This document shows, piece by piece, positions 46,195 to 55,278 of a stretch of DNA of 64,000 nt (position 1 is the first letter of the stretch; every line of letters begins with the position of its first letter). The translations under genes and the position numbers were made by a program. This stretch comes from an uncultured Bryobacterales bacterium (lineage in GTDB: Bacteria; Acidobacteriota; Terriglobia; Bryobacterales; UBA6623). The stretch covers positions 806,001 to 870,000 of the forward strand of contig CATOTH010000001.1 in assembly GCA_951813065.1 (NCBI GenBank). Direction: 5' to 3'. The notes beneath the pieces were generated by a model. That model worked only from the letters and a program-made list of their open reading frames with translations. It had not been told where the DNA came from and searched no databases.

Positions 46195-49100
46195 TTGCAT
46201 ACATCTCGTTTTCCACTATGGCTGCTCGCCATCGCGTTGCTGGTGGCAGCGCCGGCTTTCGGCCAGATCGAGTCCGCCAGGATTCAGGGAGTTGTCAGCG
46301 ACTCGACGGGCGCCGTGATCCCGGGCGCTTCGGTGACGTTCGTGCATGTCGACACCGGACAGGAGTTCACTACGGCGACTAGCGCGGAAGGTCTGTACCG
46401 ATCGGTCCCGTTGCGCATCGGCGAGTACCGCGTCGAGTACGAGTCTGATGGATTCAAGCGCGCAGTCCGGTCGGGAATCAATCTCGAACTGCAGGAAACG
46501 GCCGTGATCGACGTCTTGCTCGAGATCGGCGAGGTGACCGAGGTTGTCGATGTCACTGCCGATGCCGTCCTGCTCGAGACAACCGAAGCAACCCAGGGCC
46601 AGGTCATCAACAACCAGCGGATCGTGGACATGCCGCTCAATGGCAGGGACTACATTCAGCTGGCGCTGCTCTCGGCCGGGGCCGTCCGGCCGATAGGCGG
46701 GCGCTTCGGGGGCTATAGCGCCGGTGGACAGCGCACGACGCAAAACAACTACACGCTCGACGGAGTTGACAACAACGGCTTGCAGATCGCCGCGCAAGGA
46801 CGCAGGGCGGAAGTGGTCAAGCCGTCAGTCGACGCAATTGAAGAGTTCAAGATCTCCACCAATTCGTACACCGCCGAATCTGGACGAGCGCTCGGGGGGA
46901 CCGTCAACGTCTCGATCAAGTCGGGCACGAACGAATTGCACGGCACGGTCTTCGAGTTCCTGCGCAATGACGTGCTGGACGCGAAGAACTTCTTCGATGA
47001 CCCGGACGCAGCAAAGCCGCCATTCAAGCGCAACCAGTACGGCTTTTCCCTGGGAGGTCCGCTGAAGCGCAACTCGACCTTCCTCTTCGGCGACTACGAA
47101 GCCACGCGGATTCGCGAGTCCGCCACATTCAACGACACCATCCCCACCCAGGCGCAATTGGCCGGGGACTTCAGCGGGGTGCCGCAGGTGATTTACGATC
47201 CCGCCACCTACAGCTCCGTGACGAACCGCAGGATGCCTTTCGATCGCAATATGATTCCCGCAGCCCGCATTGACCCGGTCGCGCAGAAGGCGAGCCAGTT
47301 CTATCCCGCTCCGAACGAACCCGGCCTGACCCGGAATTGGCGGACCGCTGCCCCTGACCTCGAGGACGATGACAAGTGGGATCTGCGTGCGGATCAAATC
47401 CTGGGGACGAACGACAACATGTTTTGGCGGTACAGCCAGCAAGACAGCTACGTGCCGACGCCCATCCGCTTTCCTTCCAAGCAGGATGGCGATGGAACCG
47501 AGTTCAGGCACCGCGGCCAGAACATGGCCCTCGGCTGGAACCACATCTTCACTCCCTCGCTGATCACCAACGTCAAGCTCGGCTGGAACAGGATCTATAC
47601 CAACCGGCAGGCTCTTGCCCAGGAGAATCTCAACACGGGTCTGGGGCTGACCGGAGTCAACCAAACGCTGCGGGGCGCGGCCCGATTCAACATCAACGGG
47701 ATGCGGTTGATCGGGACATCCAACTTCACGCCCAATCTGATCGATTCGCAGAACCGCCAGCTCAATATCGACACGAACTGGACGAAAGGCCAGCACAACA
47801 TCAAGTTCGGCTATTCCCTCCAGCTGCTGCAGAGCTATCTCACGAATCCGCAGCAGGAGCTTGGGCAGTTCATCTTCAACGGCAACTTCTCGCGCCAATC
47901 GGAGTCAGGTGGCGACCGCGGAGGACGGCCGGTGGCTGATTTCCTGCTCGGCATTCCGTTTCGCACGGACATTTCGAACTCTGTGTACATGAACTTGCGC
48001 GCACCGTGGCAGCACTTCTACATTCAAGACGAATGGCGCGTGAGCGACAAGCTGACGTTGAACCTGGGACTGCGGTACGAGCACAACATGCCGTGGTACG
48101 AGAAGGACAATGGCATCTCGAACTTCGACATCGACACCGACCCGCTCAATCCGTCTTTCGTCGTTGCGGCGAACGGGAGCATAGCTTCGCGGGCGACCCT
48201 GGCGGCTGACGTCAACAATTTCGCGCCGCGTTTCGGGTTCGCCTACCGAGCGACGGATGTGACGGTCGTGCGGGGCGGGTACGGGATCTTCTACGCCAAC
48301 TACGAAGGGACGGGGGGCGGGCAGTTCCTCGAAACCAACCCGCCGTTCCACATCAAGTCGCAGATCTCCACCGACAGTATCAATCCGTCCGTGGTCCTGC
48401 GCACCGGAGTGCCCGATGGCGTTGTCACGCCTGAGCGAGCCGTGAGTCTCCGGTTCTCATCGTTCGAGCGCGATCCGCCGTGGCCGATCTCGCAGCAGTG
48501 GAACCTGAACATCCAGCAGTCGTTGGGGGAGAATACAGTTTGGGAGATCGGTTACTACGGGACCAAGGCCCAGCACCTGGTCAACCGGATCGATGGCAAC
48601 TACGCCCTGCCTGGGCCGGGTAATATCAACTCCCGACGACGCTACACTAGCGCCGTGTTTCCGGGAACGGATATCGTGGTCGGGCCGCTCGCGGCAATGA
48701 ACCGCCACGAATTCAACGGCAACTCGCTCTTTCACTCGTTCCAGACGCGTCTCGAGCGGCGCTACGCGAACGGCTTCACCCTGCTAGCCGCCTACGTATG
48801 GTCGAAGAACATCGGGGACGCGCCCGGATTCTCAGGTTCCGGCAATGCTCCGTTCAGCGGCATCCAGAACCCGTTGAACCGTCGTGCCGAGCGGAGCCTC
48901 GACAACCAGCACCGGGCCCACAGCTTCGTTAGCAGTTACATTTATGACCTGCCTTGGGGCCGCAACCGTCGCTGGGGCAGTTCCTGGGGAGGGGCTCCCG
49001 ACGCGATTCTCGGTGGCTGGACTGTCGCCGGCATCGTTTCGCTCACATCCGGTCGGCCGTTCGGGCTAAGGGTGCGCGGCGATCCATCGAACACCGGCAA

Positions 49101-49455
49101 CTTCAGCCGGCCGAACGTCGTCGAGGGTGTCAGCCCGCATCTGCCGCGAGGACAGCGGGATCCGGAACGCTGGTTCAACACGGATGCTTTCGTATCGAAC
49201 AATGATTTCGAGTACGGCAACGCAGGCCGCAACATCCTGCTGGGCCCGGGACTGGCGAACTGGGACTTCGCGGTCTACAAGCGATTCAACATCACGGAGA
49301 CTCATTCCCTCCAGTTCCGGTTCGAGAGCTTCAACTTCACGAACACGCCGGTCTTTAACTTCCCGAACTCCGAGGTCGGAAACAACAACTACGGGCGGAT
49401 TACCAGCGCGGATCGGCCTCGCAATCTGCAGTTCGGTTTGAAGTACATCTTCTAG
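46195..49455 (+). CDS. Oar-like TonB-dependent receptor (CarboxypepD_reg-like + barrel)
   Basis: A 1086-residue outer-membrane receptor. The TTG at 46195 is preceded by GGAGG at proper spacing and begins a signal peptide (L-L-A-I-A-L-L-V-A-A-P-A-F-G). Then a carboxypeptidase-regulatory domain (about 25-110: V-V-S-D-S-T-G-A-V-I-P-G-A-S), a plug (about 130-240: Y-T-L-D-G-V-D-N-N, K-S-G-T-N-E-L-H-G), and a barrel ending L-K-Y-I-F. No good ATG start exists upstream. It is closely similar in layout to the receptor at 28908-32024. Substrate unknown; nearby sulfatases hint at sulfated glycans. Confidence 0.9.
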   Translation: MHTSRFPLWLLAIALLVAAPAFGQIESARIQGVVSDSTGAVIPGASVTFVHVDTGQEFTTATSAEGLYRSVPLRIGEYRVEYESDGFKRAVRSGINLELQETAVIDVLLEIGEVTEVVDVTADAVLLETTEATQGQVINNQRIVDMPLNGRDYIQLALLSAGAVRPIGGRFGGYSAGGQRTTQNNYTLDGVDNNGLQIAAQGRRAEVVKPSVDAIEEFKISTNSYTAESGRALGGTVNVSIKSGTNELHGTVFEFLRNDVLDAKNFFDDPDAAKPPFKRNQYGFSLGGPLKRNSTFLFGDYEATRIRESATFNDTIPTQAQLAGDFSGVPQVIYDPATYSSVTNRRMPFDRNMIPAARIDPVAQKASQFYPAPNEPGLTRNWRTAAPDLEDDDKWDLRADQILGTNDNMFWRYSQQDSYVPTPIRFPSKQDGDGTEFRHRGQNMALGWNHIFTPSLITNVKLGWNRIYTNRQALAQENLNTGLGLTGVNQTLRGAARFNINGMRLIGTSNFTPNLIDSQNRQLNIDTNWTKGQHNIKFGYSLQLLQSYLTNPQQELGQFIFNGNFSRQSESGGDRGGRPVADFLLGIPFRTDISNSVYMNLRAPWQHFYIQDEWRVSDKLTLNLGLRYEHNMPWYEKDNGISNFDIDTDPLNPSFVVAANGSIASRATLAADVNNFAPRFGFAYRATDVTVVRGGYGIFYANYEGTGGGQFLETNPPFHIKSQISTDSINPSVVLRTGVPDGVVTPERAVSLRFSSFERDPPWPISQQWNLNIQQSLGENTVWEIGYYGTKAQHLVNRIDGNYALPGPGNINSRRRYTSAVFPGTDIVVGPLAAMNRHEFNGNSLFHSFQTRLERRYANGFTLLAAYVWSKNIGDAPGFSGSGNAPFSGIQNPLNRRAERSLDNQHRAHSFVSSYIYDLPWGRNRRWGSSWGGAPDAILGGWTVAGIVSLTSGRPFGLRVRGDPSNTGNFSRPNVVEGVSPHLPRGQRDPERWFNTDAFVSNNDFEYGNAGRNILLGPGLANWDFAVYKRFNITETHSLQFRFESFNFTNTPVFNFPNSEVGNNNYGRITSADRPRNLQFGLKYIF

Positions 49456-49492
49456 CGCGGGCGCAATGCGGTTTCCGCACGCGCTGTAGCGT

Positions 49493-49527
49493 CCTGAGTC
49501 CGGAACAGGAGTCGTTCCGGACTCAGG
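49493..49527 (+). terminator. strong hairpin after the receptor gene
   Basis: Perfect 14-base arms cctgagtccggaac (49493-49506) and complement (49514-49527) with a 7-base loop, 38 bases after the stop. No T-run follows, but the stem is long and GC-rich. Confidence 0.5.
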
Positions 49528-49880
49528 GCGGATTGACCGTCCTGTGCCGGTGGAGAGCATTCCGAGCCACGCGGCACGACAAGCGACTACGGGGAGCCTC
49601 GTGTTGCTGGGTGAGGATCGTCCGACCGGGTCGCGCTAATCCTGGCCCTGGTCAAGGCCGAAGTGCCGCGAGGGTTCGAGAGTCAGAGTCGCGATCTGAA
49701 ACGTCGGTCATAAATTCTGCAACGAGTTTGCGCCAAGTCTGGTTAGCTGTCCAGTCTCCGCGGAGAGCCGTCAGGAATCATTTTCGCTCCAATATATTGA
49801 AAACAAAGGAAAATTCAATCTCCAAGCCCGCTTGCGACCTTCCGACCGGGTTCCCATAATCGCCCTTCCGACGATCTGAC
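49528..49880. other. intergenic, no gene seen
   Basis: Between two receptors. The sequence becomes clearly more AT-rich toward 49800, as expected for a promoter region. Confidence 0.45.
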
Positions 49881-49908
49881 TTGCATCATTGTTGCAAGTA
49901 TGTATACT
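49881..49908 (+). promoter_or_regulatory. candidate sigma-70 promoter of the FecA-like receptor
   Basis: TTGCAT at 49881-49886 and TATACT at 49903-49908 with a 16-base spacer, 59 bases before the start codon. Confidence 0.45.
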
Positions 49909-49966
49909 CTTGGTTCTTGCGACGGAGTCTCATCTGGCTAGTTGCAAATTGCATTAAGGGCGATAG

Positions 49967-52336
49967 TTGACTACAGGAATCCGATTTCAACGAGCAGTTC
50001 TTGCTATTCTGGCTGCCCTTCTGTTCGCAGGACTGTTGCAGGCCAGAGAGGTGCGCGGGGAGTTGACCGGCCCAGGCGGGTTTCCGGTTGCGCGAGCGAC
50101 CGTCGAGATCCTGGAGACGGGGGAGTCCGAGCGAACGGACGGATTCGGCGGGTTCACGTTGGCCGGAGTTCCAGAGGGTGCGTTCACGGTGCGAGTGACG
50201 GCGGACGACTTCGAACCGGTCGAGGTCAGCGGCTCGGCGGCGACCACCTACCTCTCTGTTGCCCTGACCGAAATCCGGAGCAACACAGCTTCGATCGAGG
50301 TCGTGGCCAGGGCCGAAGACCTGCGGACCGCGATCCCGGGATCTCTGCATGTGATCGGCAAGAGCGATCTGGTCGCTGCCAAGCCGATTGACGCGAACGA
50401 GGTGTTGCGCCGGGTTCCCGGGGTCAACCTGCGCGAGGATTCGGGCCCCGTCGCAACTCGGCTGAACATCGGGATTCGCGGCCTGAATCCCAACCGCAGC
50501 CGTAAGGTCCTGGTTCTGGAGGACGGCATCCCGGTCGCGCTGGCTCCATACGGCGAGCCGGACATGTACTATTCGCCGCCGATCGAACGGATGAGCCGGG
50601 TCGAGATTCTCAAGGGGAGCGGGCAGATCGCGCACGGCCCGCAGACCGTCGGAGGCGTTCTGAACTTCGTCACACCGGATCCCCCGGCGACGTTTCATGG
50701 AGAACTCGACGCGGAGGGAGGGCAGAGGGGCCTCTTCGTTGGCTCGGCCTTGCTCGGGGGCAGCAATCGCGACCAGTCGATCGGGTGGATCGGAACCTAC
50801 CTGCACAAGCAGGGAGACGGGTGGAGGCGATTCTACTACGACATCGAAGATGCGCAGATGAAGTTCAACCTCAGGCCCAGCCAGGGTCACGCGCTGGCGG
50901 TCAAGGCCGGCGTTTACGACGAGATTTCGAATTCAACCTATCTCGGGCTGACCACGCCGATGTACGAGCAGGACCCACGGCAAAACCCTGTCCCTTCCGA
51001 CACGCTGGACGTCGAACGCAGGTCGGCTTCGCTGTCGCATGCCTATACGATCAACCCGTCGTCGGTGCTCAGTAGCACGGCATTCCTCTACACCACGAAG
51101 CGGTACTGGGGACGGCAGGACTTCGACCGGTCCGACCGTGGCCGGGACTACCTCGGCGTGGTCGGCGATCCCGGAGTTGCGGGGGGCGCGCTGTACCTGC
51201 GCAACTCGGCAGGCAACCGCAACCGTCTGTTCAACGTTTACGGCGTGCAATCGAACTACGGGTTGCAACACCGGTACGGCTATCTCCATGCCGGCGCCCG
51301 GTACATCTACGAGAAGGCTCGCGACCAGCGCGTCAACGGCGATGGCTTCACAGCCCGGACCGGCACCATCCGCGATGACGAATTCCGGACCGGGCGGGCG
51401 CTTGCCGGATACGTGCAGAACCGGTTCCAGGTCGGCTCGCGTGTGACGTTGACGCCGGGGGTTCGCTTCGTGCAGTACAACCAGGAGCGGCATATCACGC
51501 GCAAGCGTGTCGACGGGGATCCGACGAACGTCGACATTCGCAATGACAATGGCGTTGCGACCGCGATTCCGGGCCTTGGTTTCTCGGTCCGGGCGCGCGA
51601 TGACATCACGTTCTTCACCGGCATCCATCGCGGGTTCGCGCCACCGGGCACGAAGATCGCCATCACAAGCAGCGGCGAGAACCTGGACCTTGACGCCGAA
51701 CTCTCTTGGAACTACGAGGCGGGCATCCGGATCCGCGGAGACCGGGCAGTCACTGGAGAGTTGACGTTCTTCCGTATGGATTTCTCGAATCAGATCATCA
51801 CGGCCGCGGAATCAGGCGGGGCGACAACCACGGTCACGAACGGGGGCGCCACGCTGCATCAGGGATTCGAGAGCTCGGTCAAGGTCCAGTGGGACCGGGT
51901 CGCCGACTTGAACGGATGGAGCCTCTACACGGCCCTGCGGTACACGTATCTGCCGACAGCCGAGTTCACGGACAACAACCTCTACGGAGGCAACCGTCTG
52001 CCTTACGCTCCCGAGAGCACGGTGGGAGCGATCGTCGGGATCAAGCAGTATGACGGGCTGAGCTTCCAATTCGCATTCAGCGCCATCGGGAGCCAGTTTG
52101 GAGACAACCAGCAGACTGCAGCATCCTCGCTGGACGGTACCGTGGGGCGGCTGCCGTCATACCAGCTTGCAAACCTCAACGCCGGTTACGAAATCCGCCG
52201 CGAACGGTGGGTGTTCGAACCATACTTCACGGTCAAGAACGCTCTCGATGAAATCTATATTTCCTCCAGGGCGCCCCAGGGGATTCAGCCCGGGCTCTTC
52301 CGGCAATTGAACGCCGGGCTCAGGATCAGCTTCTGA
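49967..52336 (+). CDS. TonB-dependent receptor, siderophore/FecA-like
   Basis: A 789-residue receptor. TTG start; signal peptide (about 8-26, A-L-L-F-A-G-L-L-Q-A). A short carboxypeptidase-regulatory domain (27-105) is followed by a plug (about 115-235: V-L-R-R-V-P-G-V-N, L-N-I-G-I-R-G-L, R-V-E-I-L-K-G-S-G-Q-I-A-H-G) and a barrel (about 250-789) ending L-R-I-S-F. The plug with V-P-G-V-N and R-G-L fits ferric-citrate or siderophore receptors more than the Oar type. It runs convergent toward a sulfatase; the ends are 22 bases apart. Confidence 0.88.
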   Translation: MTTGIRFQRAVLAILAALLFAGLLQAREVRGELTGPGGFPVARATVEILETGESERTDGFGGFTLAGVPEGAFTVRVTADDFEPVEVSGSAATTYLSVALTEIRSNTASIEVVARAEDLRTAIPGSLHVIGKSDLVAAKPIDANEVLRRVPGVNLREDSGPVATRLNIGIRGLNPNRSRKVLVLEDGIPVALAPYGEPDMYYSPPIERMSRVEILKGSGQIAHGPQTVGGVLNFVTPDPPATFHGELDAEGGQRGLFVGSALLGGSNRDQSIGWIGTYLHKQGDGWRRFYYDIEDAQMKFNLRPSQGHALAVKAGVYDEISNSTYLGLTTPMYEQDPRQNPVPSDTLDVERRSASLSHAYTINPSSVLSSTAFLYTTKRYWGRQDFDRSDRGRDYLGVVGDPGVAGGALYLRNSAGNRNRLFNVYGVQSNYGLQHRYGYLHAGARYIYEKARDQRVNGDGFTARTGTIRDDEFRTGRALAGYVQNRFQVGSRVTLTPGVRFVQYNQERHITRKRVDGDPTNVDIRNDNGVATAIPGLGFSVRARDDITFFTGIHRGFAPPGTKIAITSSGENLDLDAELSWNYEAGIRIRGDRAVTGELTFFRMDFSNQIITAAESGGATTTVTNGGATLHQGFESSVKVQWDRVADLNGWSLYTALRYTYLPTAEFTDNNLYGGNRLPYAPESTVGAIVGIKQYDGLSFQFAFSAIGSQFGDNQQTAASSLDGTVGRLPSYQLANLNAGYEIRRERWVFEPYFTVKNALDEIYISSRAPQGIQPGLFRQLNAGLRISF

Positions 52337-52358
52337 GTTGCGATTTGCGCGGCAAGCG

Positions 52359-53912
52359 TCAGAGCGACCGGCTGTACCCCTGTTGCTTGTACCGCTCCAG
52401 GAGTTCCTTGAGTTCTTGCGCGCGGTCAGGTTGCTCGGTCACTAGATTGCGGTCCTCGTGGCGATCCGCCTCGAGGTCGAACAACTGCGCCGGAGGGTCC
52501 CCTTCCTTGGGTCCGTCCCATTGATTCGAGCCGGGGCCTGGGCCGTCGATGAACTTCCAGCGGCCTTGACGAATTGCGAACGTGCCATCCACGGAATGAT
52601 GTACCGTCGCCTCGCGCAGTGGGGACGTGTCCTCGCCAAGTAGCGCTGACAGGAAACTGACGCTGTCTTCCCCCGCATCGACTGGCAGAGCGAAACTGGC
52701 TATCTCAGCTGCCGTTGCCATCAGGTCGGTCAGGCAAATGGTTTGGTCGCTGCTGGACCCGGGTGCGACCTGGGCAGGCCAACGGGCGATAAACGGCATT
52801 CGGTGCCCACCCTCCCAGGCGTCGCGCTTCTTGCCTCTCTGGCTGGGATGGTTGGCGTAGTGGTCGAACTCCTCGATGTGACTGGGGTCCCACTCCGCAC
52901 CGTTGTCGCTGGTCAGGATGAAGAGTGTGTCTTCCACTTGGCCGGTCCGCTCGAGAGCGTCCATCAGCAGGCCCACTTGGGCATCGACCTGGGTGACGAA
53001 GTCACCGTATTTCCCGGCTTCGCTGCGACCGATGAATTCTTCCGTTGGCACCCACGGCCAATGCGGCGCGGGCAATGGGAAATAGAGGAAGAACGGAGTC
53101 TCCGGCGTTTCCGCACGCTGTTCGATGTAGTCAACCGCGTGCCGGGTCAGGTTCGGCAGCACGTCGAAGAAGTCGAAGCCTTCCGCGGCTTCTCCGGGCC
53201 GCCAGAAGACCGGTCCGTCGAATCGACCGGGTTCGTGAACCGTTGCCGGTTTCTCGCAGGCATTGTTCTCCAGATACACGTAAGGGGCCATGTCCAGAGA
53301 CGCGGGAATGATGTAGGAGTAGTCGAAGCCCACGGTCGCCGGACCGTGGGTCACCGGCTTGGTGAAGTCAATCTCCAGGCCATCCGGCTTGGCAAAATCC
53401 GACGCCCCCTGGAATGCCTTTGACGTATCGTCGTCGGACCAATCCGCGGGCTCTGAGACGGTTGTCCAGTCCAAGCCGAGGTGCCACTTTCCGATGACGG
53501 CGGTGTGGTATCCGCTCTCCCCCAGCACGCTCGCGACGGTCATCCGGCCCGGTTCGATCAGGGATCGAGAGTAGCCCGAAAGCACGCCCCGCTTGAGGCG
53601 CGACCGCCATGCGTACCGGCCGGTCAATACTCCGTAGCGGGTTGGAGTGCAAACGGCCGAGCCAGAATGCGCGTCGGTGAATCGCATGCCTTGAGCGGCC
53701 AGCGCATCCATGTGTGGCGTTGGAATCTTGGATCCCTCGTTGAAGCTCCCCAGATCGCCGTACCCCATGTCATCAGCCATGAGGAAAATGATGTTCGGAG
53801 ATCGATCAACCTGCGGGGATTCGGGAGCGCAAGCGACCGTTGCGATCATCAGGATCGCGGACGCCAAAGCGGAATGGATCCAGAAACTGGGCCGAGGTGA
53901 CATTGCCATCAT
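52359..53912 (-). CDS. secreted sulfatase (arylsulfatase family), lipoprotein-like
   Basis: A 517-residue type I sulfatase. N-terminus is a signal with lipobox-like A-T-V-A-C, so probably a lipoprotein. The metal-site D-D-M-G-Y-G-D starts the fold, and the active-site C-T-P-T-R-Y-G-V-L-T-G-R matches C-x-P-x-R; the Cys must be converted to formylglycine by a maturase not seen in this window. Further marks: G-K-W-H-L-G, S-D-N-G-A-E. Start could be any of three near ATGs (53903, 53909, 53912). It releases sulfate from a sulfated ester, substrate unknown. Confidence 0.9.
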   Translation of the reverse strand: MMAMSPRPSFWIHSALASAILMIATVACAPESPQVDRSPNIIFLMADDMGYGDLGSFNEGSKIPTPHMDALAAQGMRFTDAHSGSAVCTPTRYGVLTGRYAWRSRLKRGVLSGYSRSLIEPGRMTVASVLGESGYHTAVIGKWHLGLDWTTVSEPADWSDDDTSKAFQGASDFAKPDGLEIDFTKPVTHGPATVGFDYSYIIPASLDMAPYVYLENNACEKPATVHEPGRFDGPVFWRPGEAAEGFDFFDVLPNLTRHAVDYIEQRAETPETPFFLYFPLPAPHWPWVPTEEFIGRSEAGKYGDFVTQVDAQVGLLMDALERTGQVEDTLFILTSDNGAEWDPSHIEEFDHYANHPSQRGKKRDAWEGGHRMPFIARWPAQVAPGSSSDQTICLTDLMATAAEIASFALPVDAGEDSVSFLSALLGEDTSPLREATVHHSVDGTFAIRQGRWKFIDGPGPGSNQWDGPKEGDPPAQLFDLEADRHEDRNLVTEQPDRAQELKELLERYKQQGYSRSL

Positions 53913-53991
53913 TTGCCGATTCTACGGCACCGGGTCACGCCGGGCAGGGCAACAGGGACGTTGTCGGGTCCACCGCGAGCAGGTATGCGAG

Positions 53992-55278
53992 TCAGTTGCA
54001 GACCAATTCTCCGAGAACGTCGAAGAACTCCGGGAACGAAACGCTCGCCGCCTCCGCCCCATGCAAGATCGAGTCGCCGTCGGACGCAAGCGCGGCCACG
54101 GCGAACGCCATTGCGATGCGGTGGTCTCCAGCTGAATCGATTTCAGCGGCCCGCAACCGGGATCTGCCCTCGATGTCCATCCCGTCCGGGTACTCGGTGA
54201 CACTGACGCCCATGCGCCGAAGGTTTGCCGTGACTGTTGCGATCCGATCGGTTTCCTTGACCCGCAACTCCCCGGCGTCCCGGATTCGCAGGCCATTCTC
54301 CGAGACCGCTCCGAGCACTGCGAGCATTGGAATCTCGTCGATCACTCCCGCGGTGGATGCACCGCTGATCTCGCCCCCCCGAATTGCGTGCCCTCCGCGA
54401 ATCACCAGCGTGCCGGACGGCTCGCCTGTGCCGTCCGGTTCCGGATGGGCCTCGATCGAGGCTCCCATCGACCGCAGCACCGAGAGCACGGCCGTGCGAG
54501 TCGGATTCAGCCCGACTCCATGGATGCTCAACTCCGATCCTGGCAGCAGCAGCGCGGCCCCCAGGAAGAAGACCGCGGAGGACAGGTCGCTCGGAATATG
54601 CATGTCGCAGGCCGTCAGTCGGGGCATTCCCGTGATCGAGATGGCCCGAGCCTCGACTGTGATGTCGGCGCCGAACCGGCGCAGCGCAATTTCGGAATGA
54701 TTGCGCGTTTCCAGCGGCTCTACCACCGTCGTCGTGCCTGGCGCACGCAGACCGGCGAGCAGCACGGCGCTCTTGACTTGTGCGCTGGCGACAGGGAGTT
54801 CGTAGCGGATCGGGAGCAACGCTCCACCACGGATCGTCAACGGCGGGTACTCCCCGTCACGCGCGTCGATCGAAGCACCCATCGCCCGCAGCGGGGTCAG
54901 GATCCGCTTCATCGGCCGCTGCGAAAGGGATGCGTCACCCTTGATCTGGCACTGGAAATCCTGCCCGGCGAGAATACCCGACAACAGGCGCATGGTCGTG
55001 CCGGAGTTCCCCGCGTCGAGTGGCCCAGACGGGGCTTGGAGCCGCCCCTCTCCGTGACCGGCGATCTCGACCCTGTCGCCCTGCACACTGCAGCGAGCGC
55101 CCAGCGCCCGCATGCATTCGAGGGTGGAAGCGCAGTCCTGTCCCGACGAATAGTTCGTGAGGACGCTGCTGCCTTCAGCCAAGGACGCGAGCATGGCGTA
55201 GCGGTGTGAGATCGATTTGTCTCCTGGCAGTGAGATCGAACCGGCGATTCCTGAAGAGGGATGGATCGTGCGTGTCAT
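53992..55278 (-). CDS. aroA: 3-phosphoshikimate 1-carboxyvinyltransferase (EPSP synthase)
   Basis: A 428-residue enzyme of aromatic amino-acid synthesis that joins shikimate-3-phosphate and PEP. N-terminal L-P-G-D-K-S-I-S-H-R with the conserved Lys and Ser, the L-D-A-G-N-S-G-T-T-M-R motif, the repeated inside-out alpha/beta units, R-G-G-A-L-L-P and the late E-T-D-R-I-A. The PEP loop reads L-D-A-G-N-S-G-T-T-M-R, as in many bacteria. Complete and apparently functional; its first third is copied at 57350-57826. It lies 207 bases after the sulfatase on the same strand. Confidence 0.95.
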   Translation of the reverse strand: MTRTIHPSSGIAGSISLPGDKSISHRYAMLASLAEGSSVLTNYSSGQDCASTLECMRALGARCSVQGDRVEIAGHGEGRLQAPSGPLDAGNSGTTMRLLSGILAGQDFQCQIKGDASLSQRPMKRILTPLRAMGASIDARDGEYPPLTIRGGALLPIRYELPVASAQVKSAVLLAGLRAPGTTTVVEPLETRNHSEIALRRFGADITVEARAISITGMPRLTACDMHIPSDLSSAVFFLGAALLLPGSELSIHGVGLNPTRTAVLSVLRSMGASIEAHPEPDGTGEPSGTLVIRGGHAIRGGEISGASTAGVIDEIPMLAVLGAVSENGLRIRDAGELRVKETDRIATVTANLRRMGVSVTEYPDGMDIEGRSRLRAAEIDSAGDHRIAMAFAVAALASDGDSILHGAEAASVSFPEFFDVLGELVCN

